From positions 992,001 to 1,056,000 of the forward strand of contig JAPWGK010000015.1 of NCBI GenBank assembly GCA_029641185.1: 64,000 nt of DNA, read 5' to 3'. The stretch is from Pseudofabraea citricarpa (lineage: Eukaryota > Ascomycota > Leotiomycetes > Helotiales > Dermateaceae). The notes below the pieces were generated by a model. It had not been told where the DNA came from, searched no databases, and was given only the letters and a program-made list of their open reading frames with translations. The position numbers and the translations under genes are program-made. Shown piece by piece: positions 21,596-32,306 of the stretch; position 1 is the stretch's first letter; the number at the start of each line of letters is the position of its first letter.

Positions 21596-22696
21596 CTCAT
21601 TACAAGTGTTCAGCAAAAAATAATTTTTTTGCACTTTTTTTTTTCCTTCGGCGCGCGCTTGGAAGTGACGAATCAGAGCTTGTCGTTTGAAAGGAATTTT
21701 TGCTTTCGCTCTTTTTTTGGCCCCCTCTTTCCGTCGCTTAGACGATGTTATGTCTTGGCGAGTCTGAGGATACTGGATTATCTGGCATTAGGAGGGGTAT
21801 GGTGATGTGGATGGAATAATTTTGATGTGTAATTTTCCTGATTTGAAGATTCTTGTCTATTATCTTGTGCAACATAAAAAGCCACTACTGTTAATTGTGT
21901 GTGTGTTTTCAGTAGTACTGCGAAGGTGAAGTATATTACATGGAAGAAGGAATTCACCCCAACAATCTAGGCTTTCTTTTTCCCACTTCAAATTTTTGAA
22001 CTATCGAGGTTCTTTTTATTTCTCTTGCTAGATTGCCTAATTTGAGATGGCTGTCTCTACTAGTCCATTGTTCGTTGCTGTAACCAAAATCATCATGTTG
22101 TTGGAACATTACAAATAGAATGTTCGCAATAGCAGAATTCTCTACCATTATCTCCACAATTACAAGTAGTCTAAATACTGTACCATTCACTGCTGCTTCA
22201 ATGGCAAAAAAACAAGGCAACTTCCTACTAAACGGTGTTTCTAGAAGTTTAATCATGTGATATAAGCGGAATACCTCAGCTGTTGAACTCCGTATCGGAA
22301 TGTCAGAGACGGAATTCGTTTCTGAACTTCTTACCAATACAACCCAGATATGTCCTACAAGAAAGGTGTTCATGCTTTTTTGTAATGTAATAACATCGGA
22401 TCAGATCTTCATATATCGATAATTTCAAGGAGTTTGAGGAATTCCAGCGGCAGCACCCGAATACTTAACTTCTCATTTGCGAACTCCGTACCAGAGTTCC
22501 TTACACAGCAGAAGTTGGTTTGGAGCTGCTCTAAGCAACTCAAACTTCCTTTTTACTCAAGAGCATTTGAGTATTGAATACTACATGATACATCAAAAGC
22601 ATATAATGACTGTAGAGCAGGTGATAACTATAAAATATATAATTTCCGTAAAGCGGCCATCAATTGCTTTTACGACGTGCTTGGCTCCTTCTCGAC
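21596..22696. other. Intergenic region between tRNA-Arg and the Zn2Cys6 gene
   Basis: Low-complexity and AT-rich sequence. The minus-strand ORF at 21954-22373 (139 codons) has no recognisable family and is treated as chance. The last 300 bases presumably hold the regulator's promoter. Confidence 0.4.
21624..21630 (+). terminator. Pol III terminator of tRNA-Arg
   Basis: Run of seven T starting 29 bases after the tRNA end, followed by a second run of ten T at 21635-21644. T runs of five or more terminate RNA polymerase III. Confidence 0.75.
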
Positions 22697-25300
22697 ATGC
22701 CTCCAGCTGCGGCAGGAGTTACACTCCGACGAAATGGAAAGAAGCAAGCTTGCGAACCATGCCGGAAAGGAAAGCTAGCCTGTGATCATTCCACACCATT
22801 CTGTGGACGCTGCGTCCGCAGGAAACAGACTGCCAGATGTGTTTACCATCCGGCTCCTATGACCAAGCCTAAAGCCGCACGAACACCGCAAACAACCACA
22901 AACGCCGCTCCGAATCTATCAGAAATCTCATTCCCGGCAGGGACATTTAATTCATCTGCTGTCAATTCTGCTTCTCGTGATCTACCGGAATCTGGAACTT
23001 GGTCTGCGGTTCCAGTCACCAGTGCGGAATCAAGGGAGCCTGTTGTCCCAGCTCCAGCCCCAATCCAGGCATCACAGACATGGAAACACATGAGATTCCA
23101 GACATCCCGTCGTTATTATGGACCTACAAGCTTTGCGGCAGTATTTTCTGAGGCTCGAAACAAATTTGCTGATAAATTGCTTGACATTGGTGACAATGAT
23201 CGTAGACATCCGGCGACATGGCCATTTGATGCTCAACCTCTATGGGGAAGATGTCGGCCAGGAGCACCGACTGTTCGTGCCAACGAGACGACAAAAATTC
23301 TGTATAACATCCCACCGATAGAGATATGTGATAGGCTACTGATGACATATGAGTCGTCGCATAACGTGACAATGGTGATGTACCTAATTTCTTGTGATTT
23401 GTCTTGAGTTCATTACTGACATGTCATATTTAAGAACGAGGTTCTGATTCAGCATATCACCAAGGAGTTATGGTCGACGTTTGGAGAACAGCTTACTGAG
23501 CCTCGAACACCTGCAAAACTCATGACGATTATCGATGTCCTACTCCAAAACGAAGAAAACCCACTGCCGCCTCCTCCATCGGATGGATTTGCATGGCTTG
23601 ACACCTTTGCAGGACCAAATCTGCGTTTCGAGTCACTCGGTTTACTTTTCTGTTTTTTCGGCATAGCGTGCTATTCCTTGCAGGATTGGGATCCAGTTTT
23701 CAAGATTCCATCTAACAATGATAGAGATCGAAGACAGACAGCATGGAGAATGCTTGAGTGCGCCGATTCGTGCCTAAAGATGTGCGAGTGCACAGATACA
23801 GTAAACGAAATTGTTGTGGCACTTCTGCTTAACATCATGTTATTGGAAAGCAGCTGTGCTGGTGACGAGAGTTTCAAATTACGAAAACGTCACGGGGGTA
23901 GGTAAACATGTTTCCATTGAGAATATAACTAATGCTGTAATAGACATGGTGACGGCTGTGATAGCAATAGGACTTCACCGACTTCCCGATTATGGCGTGG
24001 ACGGAGTTACAGCAGCTGGGGAATACCTTCGTCGCTTGTTCTCCTATGCCTATAACGCAGACAAGTGTCACGCTTCGCTCAACGGCACCCCGCCACTGCT
24101 TAGTCCGTTTTACAGTAACTATCGGCTCCCTCTTGAGTTAAGTGACCAGGAGATTTTCCTACCCCAGTCTGAGTTAATGAAGCGTATCAATGAGCTTGAA
24201 AATGGCTGGAAGACAACACCAGCTTTTCTTAATATTACATGCCATAGAGCAGTATCACATTTGAATTCAATTCGAGATGAAATACTTAGCCTCTCACTGG
24301 GATTTGATGTACGGGTTTCGGCCTCGAAAATCAAGTGAGCATTTCTTTTCATTGCTTCTCGAGGTGGATCCTGCAAGAATAGGTGATATTTTACAAGCAA
24401 AGCAAAGCAACTCAAACATTTGCATTGTTTATCATGCTGGACGAGAACTTTGGACTAATGAAACCAGTGAACTACATGAAAGACTTAATCAGATCTATGC
24501 AGATCTACCGGAACGACTTCATTATTACGGACATGGAAAGACGCCCAAGAACAGCTCAGGATCTATGTTATTCTTCCAAGCAGTTGTGGTACTCGAAGTA
24601 CTACAGAACCGGTTCTTCATCGATCGGATTGCAATAGCTCGAGGACTAGCTTATGAGCAAGGACTTCTTGATACGTATGTCACAATCTATTGTTTAGTTA
24701 TATCTTCCAATCCAACTAAGAACCAAAAAACAAAGTGCTTTAGAAATGATGGAGGTTACAATCATGTTCTGGATCAAGCGAGACCAGCTAATGATCTACT
24801 GCTCCTCATTCGACTGGTTTGTAAGTCTTCTACATCCTCCTCATATATTTCTGCTAAACTCCGACCAGATAACATGCTACGGTGTCCCATCCGCAGGAGT
24901 CCTCTGCGTCGAGCTCCTCAAGCAGAGCAAACAGCAACAATCGCTATCGCAATCCGCGCCCCTGCTCAACTCCACGAAACCCAGCACGACATTCTCACGG
25001 TCCGATGCGATCCAGAAACTCACCATGTTTCTCGGCTTCCTCGAGTGGATCCGCCCCACAGACGGGAATCACCTGCTCGCAGGCCGACTGCGAAAAGTCG
25101 TGCGCCGGATTCTGGATTATGTCCTGGAGCCGCCTCAGACACAGGATCAAGAGGTTGATGTGGGAACGACTGCGGTACAGAATGAGTTGCTGGATGTAAA
25201 TGTCGATCTGGATCAGCTTTTGGGGCTAGATGAGATGGATTGCTTGGATTGGCTAAATGGAGTCGATTGGACGCAGGGACCTTGGATGGAGTTTAGTTGA
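22697..25300 (+). CDS. Zn(II)2Cys6 fungal transcription factor
   Basis: Six exons: 22697-23374, 23435-23897, 23944-24334, 24378-24674, 24736-24820 and 24869-25300. They give about 781 residues (the fourth exon could instead start at 24408, removing 10 residues). The binuclear zinc cluster is complete, with Cys at 19, 22, 29, 36, 39 and 48 (CX2CX6CX6CX2CX8C) and a basic linker RRKQTARC. The middle homology region typical of fungal regulators is suggested by FESLGLLFCFFGIACYSL and RRQTAWRMLECADSCLKMC. The C-terminus is acidic (LDVNVDLDQLLGLDEMDCLD), which fits an activation domain. The target genes are unknown; the P450 gene 0.7 kb away is the obvious candidate by position only. Confidence 0.85.
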
Positions 25301-26027
25301 TTGGGTGGACTTGCCTGTTAAGGCAGGCAGGAGAGAATTCCTATTTTGAATCTGAGTTGGCGAGTTGAGATTACTTTCAGGTTGACTCTGATTAGTATTT
25401 ATACCCTTTATTCGTATGCTTAAATATATTTTTGTAGAGATAAATTGAGGACGGCTTGGACGACAACTAATAGAAGTTGGACGGGTAAATATCATATTCA
25501 TTTTAAAGGTAGGCAAGTAGACTGTTCTCGGACTCTCCAAAACAATCCAATTCATCCCTCGTATCGGGTATCAATAACCCAACAAGAAGAGCGAGATAAA
25601 ATGACGGCGAACAAGCACTAAGCTAATATCCACCAATAACTCTTTCAAAGAAAGCAGACTCTGGCGTTTCCTCTCACTCTCAGGGACGGGCTATCAAGCT
25701 GCCCCAGGCCAAGTAAACCGAGCTGCAGGGATCCTTCAGAGTGAAAGAGACAGAGAATCCAAGAATAGAAAACCAAAGAACCATTCCCGCCGTGCTTTCA
25801 CGACAACCAGAGTTCAGCTAACAGCTGGAATTTGGCTGGCAACAGCACAGATATCTTTCGCGGAAATATTATTCCGCCTAGTTAAACCGCCGAGAAGTAA
25901 AATACTAATGACATAGACCTTCCAGTTTCTTACTGGCGGAGACAAAATATAACACGCTCATTCACGACTACAAAGTCTTCTTTCCATTATTCCACAAGTG
26001 CCGTAGCACTTGATCCTTTGCACTCAC
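25301..26027. other. Convergent 3' intergenic region
   Basis: Lies between the stop codons of the Zn2Cys6 gene and the P450 gene. No features recognised. Confidence 0.5.
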
Positions 26028-27927
26028 TCACTTAAAAACCACCCTGATACCCTTACTTGCCCGACTGGGTTGCGGCAGGAACACCTCATGTTTGATAGCA
26101 ACATCTCTCTCGAAATCGACATCAAACAATTCCATATCGAAGCGACGGAACAAGGTAGCAAGAGCCAAGAAGATCTCGGCTCTCGCTAAACTAACCATTT
26201 TTTCGGCATCAGTTTCCTGCACATTCGAAGAGCATTCATTTCCTTGGGGGAGGGATATGGGAGGTGACGTACTTTAAGCCTACACATTGTCGCGATCCCT
26301 TGGAGAACGGGACGAGGTATCTTTCTAGAGCGTGACCGCCGTCGGGCTGCGAGGTCCACCGCTCGGGCAGGAATGTATTGGAGTCTTGGAAGATGGATTC
26401 GTCGTGGTGCATGAGGAGGGATGTCATGCCGACAGGTGTCTTAGGAGTATTTGTGTCAGCTAACCTTCGGGTTAGAATCTGGGGATCAGCGGAGAGGAAA
26501 CTCGTACACCGGCTGGGATATCCCACTCGTTGAACTTCAGAACCTCATTTGGTGCAACCCGTTGTAAGCGAGAGGATACAGGACAAGACAATCTAGTTTT
26601 GCATATAAGCCGAAGCACATAGTAATCAAGGTGATATCTCCAATCCTAGCTTACCGTAACCCTTCTAAAACGATTGCCGACTAGATTTGTCAGTCTTTAC
26701 TCCGGAACACGATTGAGAATAACTGCTTACCAGGTATGGTAGATTCTCGACCGCACTGAGTTTGACGACGTTGTACTTCTCTGGTAGGGCGGCTTCGAGT
26801 TCGTTCTGCAGTTTTCGCAATATATCTGGGTTGTTCAGGAGGTAATATGTAGTTACGGCTAGACAGTTTGCCGTTGTATCGGCACCCGCTCCAACGACAG
26901 TCTGACCCTCTTGCCACAGATGCGAGAAACTCTTTTCTTCCTCTGAGAGATCGCTCGATAAGAGCTCATGGAAGATGGTGAGCGGAACACCTATCTCCTT
27001 CTTCCGCGCCGTGGCATCTCTCTGATCTATGATTTCTCGAATCTGGCTTTGCATTTTCTGGTCTGGTCAATTTCTGCCCTCTAGCTAGCGAAACACAGAA
27101 AGTGGGTATTTACTCACATGCTGGAAAGCCAACATCAACCCCATGCCTGGATTGAGCCACGAAAGGAGTCGTTCGGGTACGGAATTGATAATGGTGAACA
27201 GCCATGGGAACTGCTTCATGACGACGCCTGATTCCGCTATACCCTTGAACGTCTCGCAAAAGAGGGGCGAGAAATCCGGAGTATCCAAGTAATTCCAGCA
27301 GTAGTTCATCGCATAGGATGTGATGACATCAGTAGTGAAGCACGTATAGACGTATCTCATGTTTATCGGTTCGCCAGAGCCTCGGAGGCTCTCCATACGC
27401 GAGCATAATTTCTCTGTTAGAGAGCTTATAACTGGCTCCAGTCGGGCGATAGAGGCCTTGGAGAAGAAAGGGTTGATTGCTTGTCGACGAATTCGGTGGT
27501 GTTGATGTGAGACGGTTCCGAACCCTGACTCGGGATTCCCAAACTGGCGTGTGTAGTATTCGTATTTATCACGAGGCGAGGTACGAGAGTAGAGCACTTC
27601 ATAATAGTTGGGGTCATTGATGTGTAACTCGTGAGGGCTGATTCTTATGATGGGGCCTTTCCTAAATTAGCTCATCATCACAAAGCTATATATGAGAAGA
27701 TTACCATATTTTTCATGCAGCTCCTTGATCTTGAATGTGTAGTGACCTTGCTTGACGACATCATAGTAGCATTCGTACCAAAGAGTAGCGGCAGCCAACT
27801 TTGGCCCAGGAAACTTGGACAGAGGACTAAGATAAAGGCGATAGAATAAAATCCCGATGTAATAGACAAGAAAAGAAACAAAGCCAAAAATAAAGATGCG
27901 GGCATCCAAGAGAGCCGACATGTTCAT
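26028..27927 (-). CDS. Cytochrome P450 monooxygenase
   Basis: Seven exons on the minus strand: 27705-27927, 27118-27656, 26731-27057, 26655-26680, 26510-26592, 26273-26459 and 26028-26190. All junctions stay in phase and give 515 residues. An N-terminal membrane anchor ([19 protein letters not shown]) precedes the hinge [10 protein letters not shown]. The I-helix oxygen-activation motif AGADTT lies near residues 311-316, ExxR (EGLR) near 369-372, and the heme loop [10 protein letters not shown] has its Cys ligand near residue 457. The type resembles ER-bound class II P450s of fungal secondary metabolism (trichothecene-oxygenase-like CYP families). The substrate cannot be inferred. The 26-nt fourth exon carries the ExxR helix. 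The start may instead be the ATG at 27921. Confidence 0.88.
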
Positions 27928-28285
27928 CTATCGGAGGAGTACTGGCGTGCGTGACTTTACACAAGCAACTTGCATAAACAGGGACCAGACAGTATCGGAG
28001 ATGAGAAACAGGCCAGCACAGCTCGGTACTTATAAAAATCTAAGAACCATACATCTGGGACAAGATCATTCATGTGAATCTAATGCCGATTCTTACTCAG
28101 GTATGACATGTCAACTACCGAACCTCGAAGGCGCTTAAGAATACCGATTAAGGTCTAGAGTCCATTGCAAAGGCGTTTCTCCTCACAAGCTCCGGAAGAA
28201 ATAAAAGCGGTAGCGTCCAAGTGGTTGACGCTGTCACGCATTTGCTTGTGCATTTCTGGATGTTACCTTGAGGCATGAGCGGCTT

Positions 28286-28489
28286 CTATTGGATGGTAAA
28301 AAGTCGTTCGATAACAGCTGCATGGTTTTCTGCATAAGAGGACATGAAGACTGCTTGTAAGCGAGCTGCTAAACACGTGGCCGTGGCTCCAAGTCGATAG
28401 CACTCAACAAACGACCAGTCTTGTGGGACAGGAACTCGCCTTGGTGTCATGCATCCAAAAATATCCGTGTATTCATAAATGGCTTCCAC
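28286..28489 (-). pseudogene. Possible orphan exon or gene remnant
   Basis: An open stretch of 67 codons with coding-like composition (MTPRRVPVPQDWSFVECYRL, then SSYAENHAAVIERLFTIQ and a stop) but no ATG at its start; it opens next to a ctag acceptor-like site at about 28497-28500. No complete upstream exon could be joined. It could be the last exon of a decayed gene or chance. No family recognised. Confidence 0.2.
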
Positions 28490-28507
28490 CTCTGATCTAG
28501 ATCAGAG
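28490..28507. repeat. 18-bp perfect palindrome
   Basis: The sequence ctctgatctagatcagag is its own reverse complement over all 18 bases. It lies between the P450 gene and VTI1. It could be a dimeric regulator site; there is no direct evidence. Confidence 0.8.
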
Positions 28508-28661
28508 CATTTATCAGGTCATGATCATCAGCAAGAGTTCTTGAAATAGTCCTTGGTGGATAAGACCAGCCTCCAATATACAATGGTTGATTAGACTTGA
28601 CGTTACTTGTAACAAAAGAGACTATGAGTGTGAACACCTGCAACTCCTAACATAACATGAA

Positions 28662-29451
28662 TCATCTAAACTTGCTGACAATGACAGCAATAATGAGAAG
28701 CACAAGAACCGTAATGATCGCCACCGTTATAATCCGATTTGTAGCCATCCTGTTTCATGTCCGTTAGTATTGCTGCCAACTCGTGTAATAAGGACTCAAG
28801 GGACGATTTACCTACGAGCCATCCCTCGCAATGTCTTGACACTCCTATCCACATATCCCTCGCTCTCCAGAAGCACATCGCCGGTATGCTGAATAGTCTC
28901 TCGTTGTCTGTGTAAATCGGCCAGCGTGCTCGCTCCGATAGCCTCTGTATCATTTGCTAATGCCTGACTCGCCCTTAACCGCTGAGAACTACGATCCAAC
29001 CGGTCAGTGCCCGACAGAAGCTGCTGTCGCTGTTCCAGTTGCACATCGTTTGGATTGTCCGAGTAACGAGATCCGAACAAGGCAGAGCGGTCATCGGCCA
29101 GCGATCGCAGCTTTCTTTTCGAGACATCGACGTCGGATTCGTGGTTACGGAAGCGTTGATTGACCTTTGTTCGTGATGCGGAGGGGATGTTTTGTTTCTC
29201 CAGGCGCATTTGATCAAGCTTAAGTAATGGTCAGCCCAGTATGTGCTACAGGGACCCTAGAAGACTCTTACCAATTCATTTGCTTCCTCCAGCGCACGCT
29301 CTGCCTGGCTTATAGCAGCCTTTCGTGGCTCCCCTGCCAAATCGGGAATCTGGTCGAGCTTCTGACTGAGATCGGCCTGGACCAGCTTGAGCTCAGCTTC
29401 GTAACTGCTGAATAGCTCGGAGCCAGCATCGGTATCGAGTGGGTTGGACAT
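28662..29451 (-). CDS. vti1: v-SNARE Vti1
   Basis: Three exons, complement(28662-28750, 28816-29218, 29272-29451), give 223 residues, close to yeast Vti1 (217). The N-terminal three-helix Habc-like domain (residues 1-95) begins MSNPLDTDAGSELFSSYEAE. The Qb-SNARE coiled coil (about residues 125-190) contains LLSGTDRLDRSSQRL with the central Asp/Gln layer region. A C-terminal tail anchor (IITVAIITVLVLLIIAVIV, then SKFR) follows. Vti1 serves in Golgi, endosome and vacuole fusion. The last junction fits only with donor GTAGGT at 28815, not the overlapping GTAAAT four bases on, because only the former keeps the transmembrane frame. Confidence 0.93.
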
Positions 29452-30351
29452 GTTGCTGGAGGGATTCGGATTGATTGATTGATCGAGGTTATCGATAAGA
29501 AGGATTACAGCCTGAGCTTGCGATCGGAGGGAGTGATGTAGGAGAGTCCTCGGCTGTTGCCTTCAAGTTGTCGTCACGAACGCCCCCGATGCCCCTGCAG
29601 CCTCTTGCCTGCGAACAAAGAAGATGATTCTGGCTTGGATTGCGAGTGTGCGCACAGTGTAGAGAGTTAGCTATGGAGATGGTGGTGATGGTGGTGGTGG
29701 TTGAGTACGGTCGGTAGGTAGGTAACTTATTAGCTGTGGTGGTTGTTCGAGAGATGCTTGTCGGAGGTTGATTGAGATGCGAGATGGATCCGTTTGGTCT
29801 GTTGGTCTGGGTCTGGGTCTGGGGCAATCGAACAATCGAATCGGAACTCAGATCTCCACTCACCACTACCACTCACTCTCTCTCTCTAGCCACACGAGCC
29901 ACTTTTACTGTATTAACCCAACAACCCGGACAATATAAAACACCGGAACTTAAAGCGCCCTCTAAGCTCGGACGTGCTTCTAGGACGATATATCTTCAAG
30001 AAGAAAGGTAGGTCCCAGTGCACATCTTCTGATTCTGCCACCGGAAAGTCCTGTACATGCATCATCCCCCCCAGCACCGAGTACTTGCCAAGCAGTTGTC
30101 TGTCCCCCGTCTCACATGTTGAGTTGAGTTCAAGCTCAAGCAAGCCCGCGCCACCAGAACACCGCTATAAACACAGCTATGTCATCGAGCAGCGACCATT
30201 GCGACAACACCACCTCCAGTTCTTCACCTAGTGGGACAACGGACTCTACTCTGTGAATACTTCCCCTCATGCCTACCGCCGCACCTACAATCGCTCCCTC
30301 TCGCTCCCTCCCTTCCCATTCTTATCCAAATCCGTCCCTAAAGCATAAAGT
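29452..30351. promoter_or_regulatory. Divergent promoter between VTI1 and the FAD oxidoreductase gene
   Basis: A 900-base gap with simple GGT/TGG- and CTCTC-type repeats (about 29675-29720 and 29870-29890) and a C/T-rich leader just before 30352. No gene recognised. Confidence 0.45.
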
Positions 30352-31988
30352 ATGGCTCCCCTAACACGTTCACATCGCAGAAAGAAAGTTGCAATCATCG
30401 GCAGTGGCGTCTCAGGTATCGGCGCGCTCTGGGCTCTGAATCGAACTCCACATGATGTATATATCTACGAGGCCGCCGATCGACTTGGCGGCCATACCAA
30501 TACCGTCGAGTGGAAGACCGAGAAGTATAAGACAAATGTAGATACGGGGTTCATTGTTCTCAATACTGCCACTTATCGTATGTGCGCGAGGGCAATAAAT
30601 GGACTTGTGAAGATAGATGCTAACAGACCGCAGCAAACTTCATAAATTTCCTCAGGGCTATTGGTGTTCCCACCGTACCAACCGAGATGACCTTTGGTGT
30701 ATCGCGCGATCAAGGTCTGTTTGAATGGGCTGGAACATCCCTTGGCGCAGTGTTTACGCAGAGGAAGAACATATTCTCCCCTCGGGTGTGGCGGATGATA
30801 TTCGACATAATACGCTTTAATCAATTTGCGCTGGATCTGCTGAAGCAAGAAGAGAAGAGCGAGGAGTTTACAAACGGCCACGGGATTCACCATGCAGAGG
30901 CTCAAGAAACAATTGGCCAATACCTTGAGCGCGAAGGATACTCAGATGCATTCAGAGATGATTACCTGATTCCAATGACCGCTGCGGTATGGAGTACCAG
31001 TCCAGATAAGTGTTCCTTGGAATTCCCAGCTGTCACCTTGGTGAGGTTTATGTAAGTACGAATCTACTCAACAAGTAGATACGATATTGACATGAGCAGG
31101 TGGAATCATCACCTCTTGAGTACAGTTGCTACCAGGCCAGACTGGCTCACTCTCAAGCATGGCGCCCAGAGCTACATTGACGCTGTGATGAAAGGATTCC
31201 CGCCCAATCACATCTTTCTCAACACGCCTGTGCAGTCAATAACCAATGATGACAACGATCGAGTCCGTTTACACCTTAACAATGGTAAAGAAGATGTTTA
31301 TGATCACGTTATTCTAGCTACGCACGGCGATCAAGCCTTCTCTATCATCAAGCCGGAAGCCGACTATGAAGAAAAAGAGATCTTCTCCGGCTTTGAAACA
31401 AGCGAGAACACAGCAGTACTGCACTCAGATCTCTCACTGATGCCCAAATCCAGAGGTGCTTGGGCATCATGGAACTACATCACTGAATCATCGCCAACTT
31501 CATCTAACATCGACCAAGTCTGTCTCACATACAACATGAACATCTTGCAACACATTCCCGAAAACACTTTCGGCAATGTCCTCGTGACACTGAATCCATT
31601 ACACAGCCCAAAGCCCGAGCTCATCCAAGGTAGTTACACATACAGGCATCCTCTGTACAACTCTGCCGCCATCCGGTCACAGAGTCTATTACCTCGTATT
31701 CAGAATACTCGTGGAATTAGCTACTGCGGGGCCTGGACCAAGTATGGCTTCCACGAAGATGGCTTCTCGAGCGGTCTCAAGGTCGCGCAAGACCACCTCG
31801 GTGCTGTGCTACCATTTAAGTTTAAAGATAGTACTTTTAGTCGTGGCAGGAAGCCTGTACTTGGTATGGCTGATCTGATACTGCGGGTCTGGATACAATT
31901 CGTCCAGATGTTTATTGTTGTTCTTGAGCGGTTCGCCGGTATCGAGAGAGGTCCGAAGCAGGATTTCAAAGCCAAGAAATTGGCTTGA
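30352..31988 (+). CDS. FAD-dependent amine-oxidase-like oxidoreductase (COG2907 type)
   Basis: Three exons, 30352-30577, 30634-31051 and 31100-31988, give 510 residues. The N-terminus has a Rossmann dinucleotide-binding motif KVAIIGSGVSGIGALW (residues about 12-27), then the acidic ribose-binding segment YIYEAADRLGGHTNT characteristic of flavin amine oxidases. The TGFIVLNTATYPNFINFL segment spans the first intron. Near the C-terminus ISYCGAWTKYGFHEDGFSSG is the second FAD-contact region seen in the COG2907 group. In bacteria such proteins often sit beside cyclopropane-fatty-acid synthase genes; the neighbour here is instead a LaeA-like methyltransferase. The substrate is unknown. No targeting peptide is evident. 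Confidence 0.85.
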
Positions 31989-32306
31989 TGAAATGATGAA
32001 GTCACGTTCATGTTTATATTTTAGCAATGGAGTTCTTGCAGTACTAGTATTGGGTAGCAAAGTTTGATTGCAAGTCATGCAATATATGATATTCCACGCC
32101 TCAACCCCCAAATACTTGCCTTCCCAGTCATCTCATCTCATGATATTAGCCAGTAAGGATTTCATGTTGTGAAACATTGACAGCTGTATTCCTCTACTCT
32201 ATTTCCAAATGATTCTTCTAAGGGAAGTAACATGAAATCCCCGAACTCCGTTTATTGATCTCCAAGTGTTACTTCTCGATGTCCAAAAGAGCACTCTCTC
32301 ACTTCC
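31989..32306. other. Convergent 3' region
   Basis: Short gap between the stop codons of the FAD oxidoreductase and the LaeA-like gene. Nothing recognised. Confidence 0.5.

Larger units (their letters stand above)
27928..28661. other. Intergenic region between the P450 gene and VTI1
   Basis: Upstream flank of the P450 gene and 3' flank of VTI1. It contains a minus-strand open stretch (28286-28489) and an 18-bp perfect palindrome, both listed separately. Confidence 0.4.

Noticed and set aside
21954..22373. 139-codon minus-strand ORF after the tRNA
   Set aside because: Random-looking sequence in AT-rich DNA with no family signature.
22664..22696. Upstream extension of the Zn2Cys6 protein
   Set aside because: It starts at TTG, not ATG. 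The first ATG, at 22697, gives a normal short leader before the zinc cluster.
28812..28815. VTI1 donor GTAAAT at 28811 instead of GTAGGT at 28815
   Set aside because: It would put the tail anchor out of frame; GTAGGT gives the continuous transmembrane sequence and total length divisible by three.
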